Positions 14,949 through 23,886 of a stretch of 64,000 nt of DNA are shown here, piece after piece. Both the position numbers and the translations under genes were made by a program. Origin of the DNA: Chloroflexota bacterium (GTDB taxonomy: Bacteria > Chloroflexota > Anaerolineae > Anaerolineales > Villigracilaceae); assembly GCA_016866215.1 (NCBI GenBank), contig VGNE01000003.1:55870-119869 (forward strand). Direction: 5' to 3'. Numbering within the stretch: position 1 is the stretch's first letter; every line of letters starts with the position of its first letter. The notes under the pieces were generated by a model. That model searched no databases and had not been told where the DNA came from. It saw nothing but the letters and a program-made list of their open reading frames with translations.

Positions 14949-16159
14949 CTTCGCTCCCCCTTGTGAATCACATCTCTTCCATATTTTTCCTGCAACTTAT
15001 CTAACACTTCCTGCAGCTTGCGGGATTTCTCGCTTCCCGCATCCCACAGGCTGAGTTGGCGTACTGGAGCACCAATTCCGCTGACACCGACTCCGATGAG
15101 TCTAACGGCTTGATTCGGCTTGCGGACAGTTTTCATTAACTTGATGGCTGTGCGTGAAATTTCGTCATCGTTGTTTGTGGATGTGGGAAGAGTGACTTGT
15201 CTTGTGATGGTCGTGAAGTCGCTCCAGCGAATTTTCAGTTTGACGGTTTTTCCAGCAAGGTCATTTTTTCTTAGCTGGCGTCCCACCTGCATGGACAGTT
15301 CGCGCAGGGTCTTTTCAAGGGTTTTTTCATCGCGTACATCCACATTGAAGGTCGTCTCCTGGCTGACAGATTTGGTTTCATAAACTATTACGATGGGACG
15401 GTTATCTATGCCTTGCGCGTGCTGCCAGAGGTCGCGCCCGTTTTCACCGAAGAGGTTAACGAGTTCTCTTTCAGGCCAGCGTGCAATGTCACCGATGGTG
15501 TGGATGCCGACTTCGGATAATCTTGCGAATGTTTTTGGTCCCACACCCCAGAGCATATCCGCGGGCAGGGGGGCGAGAAATTTTGCTTCGTCTCCAAAAG
15601 GAACGATGGTCAACCCAAAGGGAGGCCCGATGATTTTGCCCTTCGACTGCGTTCCTCGAAGGGCGCTCGTCACTCCGCTCAGGGCTGAGGATTTTTTCCC
15701 GACTTCGGTTGCTATTTTTGCAACGAGTTTGTTGGAGGCGATTCCGATCGAACTGGGTAAATGCAATTCGTTTTTTATCGCAGTTTGCAGGTCTAGAGCG
15801 AGGCGGGCAGGGGTTTTGCGAATGTCTGAGATGTCGAGAAATGCTTCGTCAATGGAGATCTGTTCCACGAAAGGAGTCAAATCCCGCAGTTTGATCATCA
15901 CTTTTTCGGAGTATTCGCTGTACAGATGATGCCGCCCTGGCACGATGACTAAATTTCTGCATAAACGAATTGCGCGCGACATGGGCATGGCGCTGCGCAC
16001 ACCCATAGCGCGCGCGGCATACGAACAGGAGGCAACTACGCCTCGTTCGTTTGGCTTGCCTCCTACTGCAAAAGGCTTGCCGCGTAAATCAGGGTTTTGT
16101 ATTTCTTCCACGGAGCAGAAGAAGGCATCCAGGTCAAGGTGAAGGATGGTTCGAGGCAT
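14927..16159 (-). CDS. dinB: DNA polymerase IV with an in-frame repeat insert
   Basis: 410 residues. Y-family translesion polymerase: HLDLDAFFCSVE, YAARAMGVRSAMPMSRA, SIDEAFLDIS, SIGIASNKLVAKIATEVGKKS, then helix-hairpin-helix LWGVGPKTFARL and a little-finger domain. All expected acidic residues are visible. Between KKS and FGLTIVPFGDEAKFLAPLP, residues about 157-174 (SGVTSALRGTQSKGK) come from an in-frame repeat at 15638-15690; normal DinB proteins go almost directly from KKS to the VVPP-like strand. The C-terminal RRGRQVNT is encoded by an F repeat. TATAAT seven bases before the ATG indicates a leaderless transcript. Confidence 0.92.
   Translation of the reverse strand: MPRTILHLDLDAFFCSVEEIQNPDLRGKPFAVGGKPNERGVVASCSYAARAMGVRSAMPMSRAIRLCRNLVIVPGRHHLYSEYSEKVMIKLRDLTPFVEQISIDEAFLDISDIRKTPARLALDLQTAIKNELHLPSSIGIASNKLVAKIATEVGKKSSALSGVTSALRGTQSKGKIIGPPFGLTIVPFGDEAKFLAPLPADMLWGVGPKTFARLSEVGIHTIGDIARWPERELVNLFGENGRDLWQHAQGIDNRPIVIVYETKSVSQETTFNVDVRDEKTLEKTLRELSMQVGRQLRKNDLAGKTVKLKIRWSDFTTITRQVTLPTSTNNDDEISRTAIKLMKTVRKPNQAVRLIGVGVSGIGAPVRQLSLWDAGSEKSRKLQEVLDKLQEKYGRDVIHKGERRGRQVNT
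15638..15690 (+). repeat. Repeat family E inserted in dinB
   Basis: Starts with GCCCTTCGACTGCG/CTCGAAGGGC hairpin, continues with GCTCGTCACTCCGCTCAGGG. It is in frame in dinB and absent from the family consensus. Confidence 0.75.
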
Positions 16160-16166
16160 GCTGATA

Positions 16167-16172
16167 ATTATA
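16167..16172 (-). promoter_or_regulatory. -10 box, leaderless promoter of dinB
   Basis: TATAAT on the minus strand, seven bases before the ATG, no ribosome binding site. Confidence 0.6.
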
Positions 16173-16384
16173 GTTTACTGAGTCTTTGCCAAAACTGTTC
16201 TTTTTCGTTGAAATCCAGGAATCTTGACCGTGACTTGGATATGGAAAAAAACCATAAAATTGACCAGTTGTATATATTGAACTTTCCTTAAAGAAAAGAT
16301 ATACTAGGGGTGGCGTATAGTCGAATGGAACTTTTTAGGATATTATCTCGTCACTGTTTGGTATTGAATTGGATGGAGGAATAA

Positions 16385-18889
16385 ATGAAAGCTATATCAC
16401 GAACGATATCAGTACTGCTCCTGCTGGCATTGATGATCGCATTCATGCCTGGAGCAACATCCAGCGCGAATGCGGCTACCTGTTATTGGGCGCAGTTCAT
16501 CGCGGATGTAACGATTCCAGACGGCACAAACTTCACGGCTGGCACTGCTTTTACAAAGACCTGGCGCTTAAAGAATATCGGCTCATGCGCGTGGAATAGC
16601 AGTGACGTTTCCCTCATTTTCGTAAGCGGAGAAAGAATGGGCGCACCGACGTCTGTCGCCCTTCCGACATCTGTAAGCCCCGGGCAAACAGTGGACATCT
16701 CTGTTAATATGACCGCACCAAGCACAGCCGGACATTATTTCGGCTATTACAAATTCAATAGCGCATCGGGTGGTAATTTTGGCATAGGCTCCACGGCTAA
16801 TAGTTCTTTTTGGGTCGAGATCAATGTCAATTCATCATCCGGTACGGGATATGACTTTACCGTGAACGCACCCTCGGCGTCGTGGTCCAGCGGTGCGGGC
16901 GCATTAACCTTTCCCGGCTCGGATGGAAGTGCAAATGGATTCTCGCTGAAGAAGGATAACCCCAAGCTCGAAAATGGAATTAATTCTGCCCAGGCGGGCT
17001 TGCTCTTTGCTCCCAATAGTGTAACCAATGGTTATATCCAGGGAATCTACCCGGCCTTCTACGTGCAGAGCGGTGATCGCTTCCAGGCGACCATCGGTTG
17101 TGAATATGGCTCAACCTCTTGTTATGTCGCCTATCGCCTCGATTATCAGATCGGCTCTGGCGCAGTCAAGACCTTTTGGACCTTTCGTGAAAAATATGAA
17201 GGCTTGAGCTATAACGCCAATCTTGATTTGAGTTCGTTGGCAGGACAGAATGTCAAGTTTATTCTCGTTATTTCCGCCTATGGCTCACCGACTGGCGATC
17301 GGGCTTTGTGGGTCAATCCCATCATCTCGCGCGTTGGCGGTAGTACACCCCCAACAGTCATACCTGGCACGCCGCCCACATCGATACCAGCCACCTGTGA
17401 CCGCGCACAGTTCATTGCAGATGTCACCGTGCCGGATGGCACCACCTTTGCTCCGGGTGTCACCTTCAACAAGACCTGGCGTTTAAAGAACGTAGGCACA
17501 TGCACGTGGACGAATTACAGCTTGATCTTTGACTCGGGGGCCAAGATGAGCGGTCCCGATTCCGCGCTTATTCCCACATCCGTGGCGCCCGGTCAGACTG
17601 TGGATATCACGATCTCACTAACCGCGCCGACCACAGCAGGCATACATCGCGGTTACTGGAAACTCAAGAATAATACCGGCATTCCGTTTGGAATTGGCTC
17701 TGGCGGCATAAAATCATTCTGGGTTGAGATTAATGTCTCAGGCACAGGCAGTACTCCCGGCACGCCTGTAACGCCGGCTACTTCTATCGCTGGCACAAGT
17801 TATGACTTTGTTGCAAACGTATGCGCGGCAAAATGGTACAGCGGAGCCGGCGAACTACCCTGCCCAGGCACGAATGGCGATGCAAGGGGATTTGTGCTGA
17901 TCGCCAATCCGTCCAAATTGGAAAACGGCACTACTGACAGCCGTTCAGGTCTGATCACCTTCCCGCAGAATGTCAACAATGGCTATATCCAGGGCATCTA
18001 CCCTTCCTACAATGTAAAATCCGGTGACAGATTCCGCGCCACGGTTAACTGTGAATATAATTCAACCTCCTGTTACGTTGTCTTCAGGTTGGACTATTCA
18101 TTGAGTGGCAGTTCGTCCATCCAAACTTACTGGGCCTTTGTTGAAAATTACGAAGGCGGTATTTACGCGGCCGATATTGATCTGGGTTCTCTCGTGGGCC
18201 AGAATGTAAAATTTGTTCTGACCGTGCTTTCGGCCGGTTCGCCAACAGGCGATCGCGCGCTCTGGGTTGCGCCAATGATTTACAATGCCGGCTCGACCGC
18301 TACGCCGACAATTACCCCTTCTCCAATTTTTACACCTACTGCGACATTGACACCATCAGCGACCTTTACGCCATCGGCGACCTTTACACCTACACCAACA
18401 TTCACAGCAACACCGGTGCCGACACATACAGGGATCATTCCTGCGGGATACAGGTATGATTTCGGTACAGCTTCGTCTCAACTTGAACCGAGTTATGCCA
18501 GAGTAACCGAATTTACGGCCTATCCAATAGGCAGTTTTGGCTGGACTAACCTATCCGGTCTTGAATCAAGAGATAGAGGTGCTCCGGATAATAGAATAAC
18601 GAGGGACTTTGTCCAACATGCCTCTGCGGCAAGAACCTTTAAGGTGGATCTGCCTGACGGTAACTATACTGTCACCGTTACAATGGGAGATAATGACCAT
18701 CTTCATGACAACATGATAGTAAAAGCAGATGGAACTACCAAACTTGCGGATGTAGACAGTGCTGCGGGAGTATTTACGGTCAATTCATTTGCCATTACTG
18801 TGAGTGGTGGTTCAGTCTCTTTTGAGTTTTCAGACGGTGGTGGAAGCGATCCCACCTGGATCGTAAATAGTCTTACGATCGTGCCGTAA
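16385..18889 (+). CDS. Secreted protein with two NBR1-like Ig domains and a C-terminal carbohydrate-binding-like domain
   Basis: 834 residues, signal peptide (1-30, ending TSSANA). Residues about 31-150 and 335-450 are two copies of the Trp-containing NBR1 FW-like Ig domain (FIADVTIPDGT, FTKTWRLKNIGSCAW, HYFGYYKFNS / HRGYWKLKN, FWVEINV). Each is followed by a beta domain with a YDFTVNAP.ASW start and YNSTSCYV-like strands (about 155-315 and 470-630), so the protein is a tandem duplication. A Thr/Pro/Ser linker (about 640-675) leads to a malectin-like galactose-binding domain (about 680-834; YRYDFGTASSQ, TFKVDLPDGNYTVTVTMGD). Probably surface-exposed polysaccharide or peptide binding. GATGGAGGA precedes the ATG. 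Confidence 0.85.
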   Translation: MKAISRTISVLLLLALMIAFMPGATSSANAATCYWAQFIADVTIPDGTNFTAGTAFTKTWRLKNIGSCAWNSSDVSLIFVSGERMGAPTSVALPTSVSPGQTVDISVNMTAPSTAGHYFGYYKFNSASGGNFGIGSTANSSFWVEINVNSSSGTGYDFTVNAPSASWSSGAGALTFPGSDGSANGFSLKKDNPKLENGINSAQAGLLFAPNSVTNGYIQGIYPAFYVQSGDRFQATIGCEYGSTSCYVAYRLDYQIGSGAVKTFWTFREKYEGLSYNANLDLSSLAGQNVKFILVISAYGSPTGDRALWVNPIISRVGGSTPPTVIPGTPPTSIPATCDRAQFIADVTVPDGTTFAPGVTFNKTWRLKNVGTCTWTNYSLIFDSGAKMSGPDSALIPTSVAPGQTVDITISLTAPTTAGIHRGYWKLKNNTGIPFGIGSGGIKSFWVEINVSGTGSTPGTPVTPATSIAGTSYDFVANVCAAKWYSGAGELPCPGTNGDARGFVLIANPSKLENGTTDSRSGLITFPQNVNNGYIQGIYPSYNVKSGDRFRATVNCEYNSTSCYVVFRLDYSLSGSSSIQTYWAFVENYEGGIYAADIDLGSLVGQNVKFVLTVLSAGSPTGDRALWVAPMIYNAGSTATPTITPSPIFTPTATLTPSATFTPSATFTPTPTFTATPVPTHTGIIPAGYRYDFGTASSQLEPSYARVTEFTAYPIGSFGWTNLSGLESRDRGAPDNRITRDFVQHASAARTFKVDLPDGNYTVTVTMGDNDHLHDNMIVKADGTTKLADVDSAAGVFTVNSFAITVSGGSVSFEFSDGGGSDPTWIVNSLTIVP

Positions 18890-18910
18890 ATTTGTGAGTA
18901 GTATTTTATT

Positions 18911-18938
18911 CCCGTTGTCTACGGACAACGGGAACTTT
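18911..18938 (+). terminator. Rho-independent terminator
   Basis: CCCGTTGTC-TACG-GACAACGGG followed by AACTTTT, 20 bases after the NBR1-like gene. Confidence 0.75.
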
Positions 18939-18976
18939 TATATTAAGTAGGCGTTCCCTTCCGAATAGGAGACTTT

Positions 18977-20842
18977 ATGAAAAAGCTATTTATTCTGATT
19001 ATGACATTCCTGATCGCCTGCGCGCCTATCGCCTCACAAACATCCGCCTTCTACTTTAATCTGACGCCTGCTCCCGCCGACCTCAGCCTTGATTCCACGC
19101 CGGAGCAGATCCAGCGCGCCATGTGGGAAAGCGCGGCAAAGTGGACAACCCTTCAAATGGAAGGCATCGTCACATGGTATCTGCCGGATGGAACGACACA
19201 GGCATATCAGGAAAAGGTCTGGCTTGATCCGCTTAATAACCATTACAAAGTTGAATTGAACGGCATCACCAACAGCACAGATAAGTTCTTAAAATTCTGT
19301 GATGGTTCAAAAGTTTACAATATCAATTTGAATAATGGGCAGGTCGAAAGTTACGACTATCCCGATTTCGCACGAGTAGGGCAATATATTCCTCCCATGA
19401 TCGAGGGTGAAGCCTATCCCAATCCAATTTGGGGTCAAATCGGTTCACCCCTTTCTCAACTTGCTTTTCCCTCAGATTATGTCCAAAATAAGGGAATTTT
19501 CAAACCGGTTGGCATGGGACCAATTGCTGGGCGCGAGGCCCTGATCGTTACATGGCAGTTTAGTGAAAACAGCGTGCCCTCCTGGAAGATGTGGCTGGAT
19601 ACTCAAACTGGCGTGATGTTGAAATTGCAGGAGCTCGGAAAGGATGGCAGCGGTAAATTGGAGGGCGAGCGCGTTGTGGTTAACATCACTTTTAATCAAA
19701 TCATGGATCCGTCCGTTTTTACAATGCCCTCTGACCTGACGCTGGGCGTAAACCCGGCCCAGATTGGATCGATGCCCGTTGTTACCGAGTCAAGCGCAAC
19801 CTATAATGGGGAAGCGGGGGAGTTGTATTTCTTCATGCAGCCGCGGCAGGCAGGTCAATCCATTCAGTTGGTTAAAGTCTCAGCCTTATGTATTATCGAC
19901 AGCGGGAAATGTCCGTCGCTGGAAAAGATCGAAGTCCCCTTTTCTTTTAACTTCACCATCAATGCGCTGGCCTGGTCGCCGAATGGAAAGTATGCCGCAT
20001 TCTCATATTCGGATAACCCGAACGGCACACCGACAAAGTTATGGCTTTTCGATGCGGATGTAAAATCCTGGACGTCGCTGGCGCAATTCCCCTATATTGA
20101 TCCGCCATTTTGGTCATCGGATGGTTCGTGGATCGCGTTTCGCACGCAGGATGGACTCGGCGGCGAGGATGTGTATGTGACACACCCCGATGGTTCGGAG
20201 TTGAAGAATATTTCCGGCGACCTGCCTATTGATGGAAGGCCTTATATCATGGATGGCTGGTACACGGACGCGGCAGAGCCGTGTATCATCATGCGTTCTG
20301 CTTTGCCGGATAATGCGGGCAGTATTTATCTTGTCCGCGCCGCAAATGGACAGGCGCGATCAATGTTTGAGACGGTTTTGACGAAGGCGCAATTTGTGGC
20401 ATCACCCGATGCGGGTTTCCTTGCATATGATGATTATGACTACAACACTCAAACCCATGTTTTGAAAGTGATGGAACCAGACGGTGCAAACGCAGTGACT
20501 ATTGCCAATTTCACGGGCGGCTCGATCTACCCGCTCATTTGGTCGCCGGATAGCAGTTTGATCGCCTTCAATTATTACAGCAGTTTTACGAGCGCAGAAC
20601 CGGGCGCGCAGGTGTATGTGGTCAGCCGAACAGGGAAAAATCTATCACTGGTTTACAAAGGCACAACGATTGGGCGACTGATCTTTTCGCCAAGCGGAAG
20701 ATATTTACTGGTCGAAGAAACCACTTCGATCTCAGGTGGTCATTTATTTTTGGTCAACCTCATCACGTTGGAACAGAAGATTTTAAATGCCCCGGGTTTA
20801 ACCACGGATTACGATTGGTACGCGCCTTCATGGAGGCCTTAG
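18977..20842 (+). CDS. Lipoprotein with RseB-like N-terminal and beta-propeller C-terminal part
   Basis: 621 residues. Lipobox LIAC with Cys15. The first 250 residues resemble RseB/LolA-like outer-surface lipoproteins (MEGIVTWYLPDGT, KVELNGITNSTDKFLKFCDGSKVYN, KMWLDTQTGVMLKLQ). The rest holds repeated WSPNGKYAAFSY, WSSDGSWIAFRT, WSPDSSLIAFNY and FSPSGRYLLVEE motifs of a TolB/WD40-like propeller. Likely an extracytoplasmic sensor or binding protein; the ligand is unknown. AGGAGACTTT precedes the ATG. Confidence 0.8.
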   Translation: MKKLFILIMTFLIACAPIASQTSAFYFNLTPAPADLSLDSTPEQIQRAMWESAAKWTTLQMEGIVTWYLPDGTTQAYQEKVWLDPLNNHYKVELNGITNSTDKFLKFCDGSKVYNINLNNGQVESYDYPDFARVGQYIPPMIEGEAYPNPIWGQIGSPLSQLAFPSDYVQNKGIFKPVGMGPIAGREALIVTWQFSENSVPSWKMWLDTQTGVMLKLQELGKDGSGKLEGERVVVNITFNQIMDPSVFTMPSDLTLGVNPAQIGSMPVVTESSATYNGEAGELYFFMQPRQAGQSIQLVKVSALCIIDSGKCPSLEKIEVPFSFNFTINALAWSPNGKYAAFSYSDNPNGTPTKLWLFDADVKSWTSLAQFPYIDPPFWSSDGSWIAFRTQDGLGGEDVYVTHPDGSELKNISGDLPIDGRPYIMDGWYTDAAEPCIIMRSALPDNAGSIYLVRAANGQARSMFETVLTKAQFVASPDAGFLAYDDYDYNTQTHVLKVMEPDGANAVTIANFTGGSIYPLIWSPDSSLIAFNYYSSFTSAEPGAQVYVVSRTGKNLSLVYKGTTIGRLIFSPSGRYLLVEETTSISGGHLFLVNLITLEQKILNAPGLTTDYDWYAPSWRP

Positions 20843-20844
20843 AA

Positions 20845-21837
20845 CTATTTTTTCCTGACATCCAACACTGCGATTTTGGTTGAGTGATTGAATGGGCTTG
20901 GGTCGGTGATTGGCGACCCGACTTTGTTGTAACCTGTGAAATCTTCCGGCACGGGGATTAATTCTTTGATTTTCAAATATCCATCTTTGCAAAGTTCTTC
21001 GAGCGTTTGGATGTATGTCTGCCCGCTGACGTAAAGCGCGTTGTTGATCGCAATCAGAATGCCGCCGTCATTAATGAGCGGGTGCACTTTGTTGATCAGC
21101 CGCGCGCTGTCATGCACCTGATCCACTTTTCCTTTGGAAGTAGTCGAATAAAACGGCGGGTCAATGATGACACAATCGAAGCGTTTGTTTTCCCGTTTCA
21201 TATTACCCACTTGCTCGAAGAAATCCCTGGAGATGAAATCTCCTTTTTGGATGGGGATGCCGTTGAGGGTATAAGACTCTTTGGCGATATTGAGAAACCC
21301 ACGGTTTAGGTCCACTTGCACTACGCGGCTGGCTCCGCCTTTGAGCGCGGCGACTCCGAAACTGCCCGTATACGCGAAGGTGTTCAAGACGGATTTATCC
21401 TTTAGATGATCCATGATCCACTTGCGGAGGATGCGTGTGTCGAGATATAAACTCGAGTCGCGATGGATGGTCAGGTCAACAGCGTACCAGACTCCGTGCT
21501 CTTTGATTTTGCGGTCTGGTTCGTCACCGAAGATCAGGGTTCCTTTTTTCTCTGCCTGTGTTTTGCCATTGCGTACTTTCAATATTCCAGCGTGCAGCCA
21601 ATTTAGCGCGTTTTGCAAATAGACTGTTACTTCTTGAATCAGGGATTGATTTTGTGCTGGATCGTCGGCGTAGTTGTGAATGACGAGGGTGCGCCCGTAA
21701 ATATCCAATGTTAGATCGGGATAGCCTTCGGTGAATCCGTTGAAGAGGCGGAAGGCAGATTCATGTTGTGAGTCCATCAAGGACAGGCGCGAGGCGATGG
21801 CTTTTTCGAGCAGCTGAATTACGAAAGATGTTGTCAT
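20845..21837 (-). CDS. Class I SAM-dependent rRNA methyltransferase, RlmI-like
   Basis: 330 residues. N-terminal RNA-binding part with HESAFRLFNGFTEGYPDLTLDIYG, then a Rossmann methyltransferase with VLNTFAYTGSFGVAALKGGA (SAM motif I), VVQVDLNRG and the catalytic-type DPPFYS. Typical of the RlmI/YccW cytosine-C5 family and close relatives that lack or alter the PUA domain; the exact rRNA base is not deducible. Starts one base after the stop of the small protein at 21839, so cotranscribed. Confidence 0.82.
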   Translation of the reverse strand: MTTSFVIQLLEKAIASRLSLMDSQHESAFRLFNGFTEGYPDLTLDIYGRTLVIHNYADDPAQNQSLIQEVTVYLQNALNWLHAGILKVRNGKTQAEKKGTLIFGDEPDRKIKEHGVWYAVDLTIHRDSSLYLDTRILRKWIMDHLKDKSVLNTFAYTGSFGVAALKGGASRVVQVDLNRGFLNIAKESYTLNGIPIQKGDFISRDFFEQVGNMKRENKRFDCVIIDPPFYSTTSKGKVDQVHDSARLINKVHPLINDGGILIAINNALYVSGQTYIQTLEELCKDGYLKIKELIPVPEDFTGYNKVGSPITDPSPFNHSTKIAVLDVRKK

Positions 21838-21838
21838 C

Positions 21839-22051
21839 TTATTTTTGAATATTCCTTGGGTTGAATACTGAGATTTGTTTTGTACCCAAAATAGCTTGCG
21901 CCTCGGCGTTTAACTCGACCCAATAGAAATTACGATGCTCGGAATATGGGTCAATTCTGAAGACTGTACCTTCATACCAGCCTGCATTTTCCCCAAACTT
22001 CGAGTCAAGATAAATCTTGACCTGGTCGCCAATCTGGATCGGTTCCGTCAT
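21839..22051 (-). CDS. Small unknown protein, SH3-like
   Basis: 70 residues, QIGDQVKIYLDSKFGENAGWYEGTVFRIDPYSEHRNFYWVELN..., the look of a small SH3/KOW-like beta-barrel. The ATG overlaps the TAA of the preceding membrane protein (TAATG) and the next gene begins one base after its stop: a tight three-gene unit. Confidence 0.7.
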   Translation of the reverse strand: MTEPIQIGDQVKIYLDSKFGENAGWYEGTVFRIDPYSEHRNFYWVELNAEAQAILGTKQISVFNPRNIQK

Positions 22052-22234
22052 TATTTTTTACGGTTCACAAACCAGAATAACCCTGCTCCAATAAGCATGG
22101 TGACCGCACCGTTGATGACCCATTGCGGATTGCCGCGCATAAATGTTCCCGGCAGAAGATTGAGTCCCTGCAGGGAAAATTCCGCCCGTGAGGATCAGCA
22201 AGATTGCGATGATTTTCAGAAGTATTTTAATCAT
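22051..22234 (-). pseudogene. Small two-helix membrane protein gene with a frameshift
   Basis: From the ATG at 22234 (GGAGAAAAAACGT before it) the frame reads MIKILLKIIAILLILTGGI, then shifts. The downstream frame gives LQGLNLLPGTFMRGNP and INGAVTMLIGAGLFWFVNRK to a TAA that overlaps the next start. The two parts form one sensible small membrane protein joined by one extra base in a TTTT run. Either a recent mutation or a sequencing error. Confidence 0.7.
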
Positions 22235-22289
22235 ACGTTTTTTCTCCATGATTGATTTATCTCTCTTTTAGAGGTTTTACACGTAATAT

Positions 22290-22381
22290 CAGTAGATCAC
22301 GAAAACCCTGTGTAGGTTGCGCTCTCTAGCGCAAAACAGGCGTTAGAGAACGCCAATTACGCGCTTTCGTGAAGTACTGAA
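22290..22381. repeat. Double-hairpin repeat G, copy 2, with outer stem
   Basis: Core 22311-22364 matches 8463-8517 in the opposite orientation: TTGCGCTCTCTAGCGCAA and GGCGTTAGAGAACGCC hairpins. Here 16-base arms (22290-22305 and 22366-22381) pair at 14 of 16 positions around both, giving a three-way-junction fold. Confidence 0.8.
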
Positions 22382-22514
22382 TATAAATAGCTCTATTGCG
22401 AAAGTCCCAAAATAAGCCAAGCTTGCAGTCTGACGGTTTTTGAAAGCACAGGTTTTGACTGGTTGCAAGCCTCTCATACGATACTTGTGTAAGAGGTCGA
22501 ACATATCTGCCTTC

Positions 22515-22548
22515 AAAAAACTCTCTGACAGATTCTTGACAGAGAGTT
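22515..22548 (-). terminator. Rho-independent terminator of the LysM gene
   Basis: On the minus strand AACTCTCTG ... CAGAGAGTT followed by a run of T, 27 bases after the LysM gene. The rest of 22250-22514 apart from repeat G shows nothing recognisable. Confidence 0.75.
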
Positions 22549-22574
22549 GGAGGATAGACGCTTCGGTTCTGAAC

Positions 22575-23738
22575 CTAGGGGTTGGGTGTGCCTGCGACGG
22601 CTACCCCGACCCATGAAAAGACGCGTTTGTCACTCGTCGCGCCAGAATTGACCCAGATGGGCGATCCTTGATCGTCTGTTCCAGCCTGCCGAACGGGGGT
22701 AATCCACCAGCGCAGAATGTGGGCCACATTATCCTTCGGGCGGAAGGAGGTCGGAACGATGTATTTCGTGTCACTTACATAGTCTGTGATGCGGCGGGTC
22801 TTGTCCGCAGTGACATCTTCAACTGTAATTTGATAGGCTTCGCCATCGCGCAGTGCCCCGACAGATGCCCATTGCAAGGTGACCACGTCATTTGCCAAAG
22901 TGAAGGCGGCTCCGTCCGCAGGCAGGAGCAGGTTCGGGGCGGGATAGGGAGGCGGAATCGTCGCGGTGGGCGTGGGTTTATTGGGATCTGCCGCGCGGGC
23001 GCAAAGGGGTATGTTTAGGGGCTGTCCAGTGAATACATTGTCTGTCGTCAGCCCGTTGAATTCCTTGATGGCAGACATGGGTACAGCGTAGTTCAAAGAG
23101 ATGCTGGATAGTGTGTCATTTTCCTGAACTGTGATCGGGACAGTTTCGCAGGCCTGACGGGTCGCGTCCGCAGACAAAGGAGTATTGGTCGGTGGTGGGG
23201 GGATGGTCGGCGTTGGGTAGGGAATCTTGAGAGCTTGTCCAACGCTGATCGGGCAGGTGGATGGCAGGTTGTTGGCGATGATAATACTTTGAACCGAGAT
23301 GCCAAAGTTGAATGCTATTTGAGAACAGGAATTATCGCCAAATGCAACAATGTAATCAAAGGGCGGCTGAAGTGTAGCGGTGGGAATGTCTGTTGGAGGC
23401 AAAGTTGCGGTAGGTGGGATTGTTGCCGTTGGGGTTTCTGTAGGGGTGGGGGTGTCTATTGTTGAAAATGCAGCTTCATCTTTTGGCACAGCAAAGAATG
23501 TGACGGCTGCGGCAATGATGATGACGATTGCCAGCAGGCCGACAGCCGCAGGGAGGCTCAGGCGAATCTCCGGCATGCGGCTTGCCTGCACCGATTTTTC
23601 TGCTTTCTTTACAACTTTCGGTTCGAGGCGCGCGCTGAATTCCGCTCCACATACGAGACAGCGCGGGGCATTCTCACTTAAGCGAGTTCCGCAGGTGGGA
23701 CAAACTTTTGTTTTGCTGGAAGTAGGTTCTGGAGTCAT
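22575..23738 (-). CDS. Zinc-ribbon, membrane-anchored LysM protein
   Basis: 387 residues. An N-terminal zinc ribbon CPTCGTRLSENAPRCLVCG (13-31), a basic stretch, one membrane helix (about 62-86), a Thr/Pro linker, two LysM-type domains (about 128-170, DYIVAFGDNSCSQIAFNFGISVQSIIIANN; and 200-245, ITVQENDTLSSISLNYAVPMSAIKEFN), another linker and a C-terminal FnIII-like domain (275-387). The ribbon would be cytoplasmic and the LysM domains outside, binding peptidoglycan or glycans. TATAAT lies ten bases before the ATG and no ribosome binding site is seen. Confidence 0.82.
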   Translation of the reverse strand: MTPEPTSSKTKVCPTCGTRLSENAPRCLVCGAEFSARLEPKVVKKAEKSVQASRMPEIRLSLPAAVGLLAIVIIIAAAVTFFAVPKDEAAFSTIDTPTPTETPTATIPPTATLPPTDIPTATLQPPFDYIVAFGDNSCSQIAFNFGISVQSIIIANNLPSTCPISVGQALKIPYPTPTIPPPPTNTPLSADATRQACETVPITVQENDTLSSISLNYAVPMSAIKEFNGLTTDNVFTGQPLNIPLCARAADPNKPTPTATIPPPYPAPNLLLPADGAAFTLANDVVTLQWASVGALRDGEAYQITVEDVTADKTRRITDYVSDTKYIVPTSFRPKDNVAHILRWWITPVRQAGTDDQGSPIWVNSGATSDKRVFSWVGVAVAGTPNP

Positions 23739-23748
23739 ACGGGCGAAG

Positions 23749-23754
23749 ATTATA
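23749..23754 (-). promoter_or_regulatory. -10 box, near-leaderless promoter of the LysM gene
   Basis: TATAAT on the minus strand, ten bases before the ATG. Confidence 0.5.
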
Positions 23755-23886
23755 CCTTGATTTATATCTGTAACTCGATGTTAATTTATTTTCCCTTTAC
23801 GACAACCATATTCATTCGAGTGTATTGACGACGTAATGTCCGAGCTGGCTCACATTCGGGAAAGCGGTCATGATTGTCCTATGTGC

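Noticed and set aside
22051..22234. Programmed frameshift in the small membrane protein
   Set aside because: There is only a T4 run with no typical slippery heptamer or downstream structure in the right place; a simple indel is more likely.
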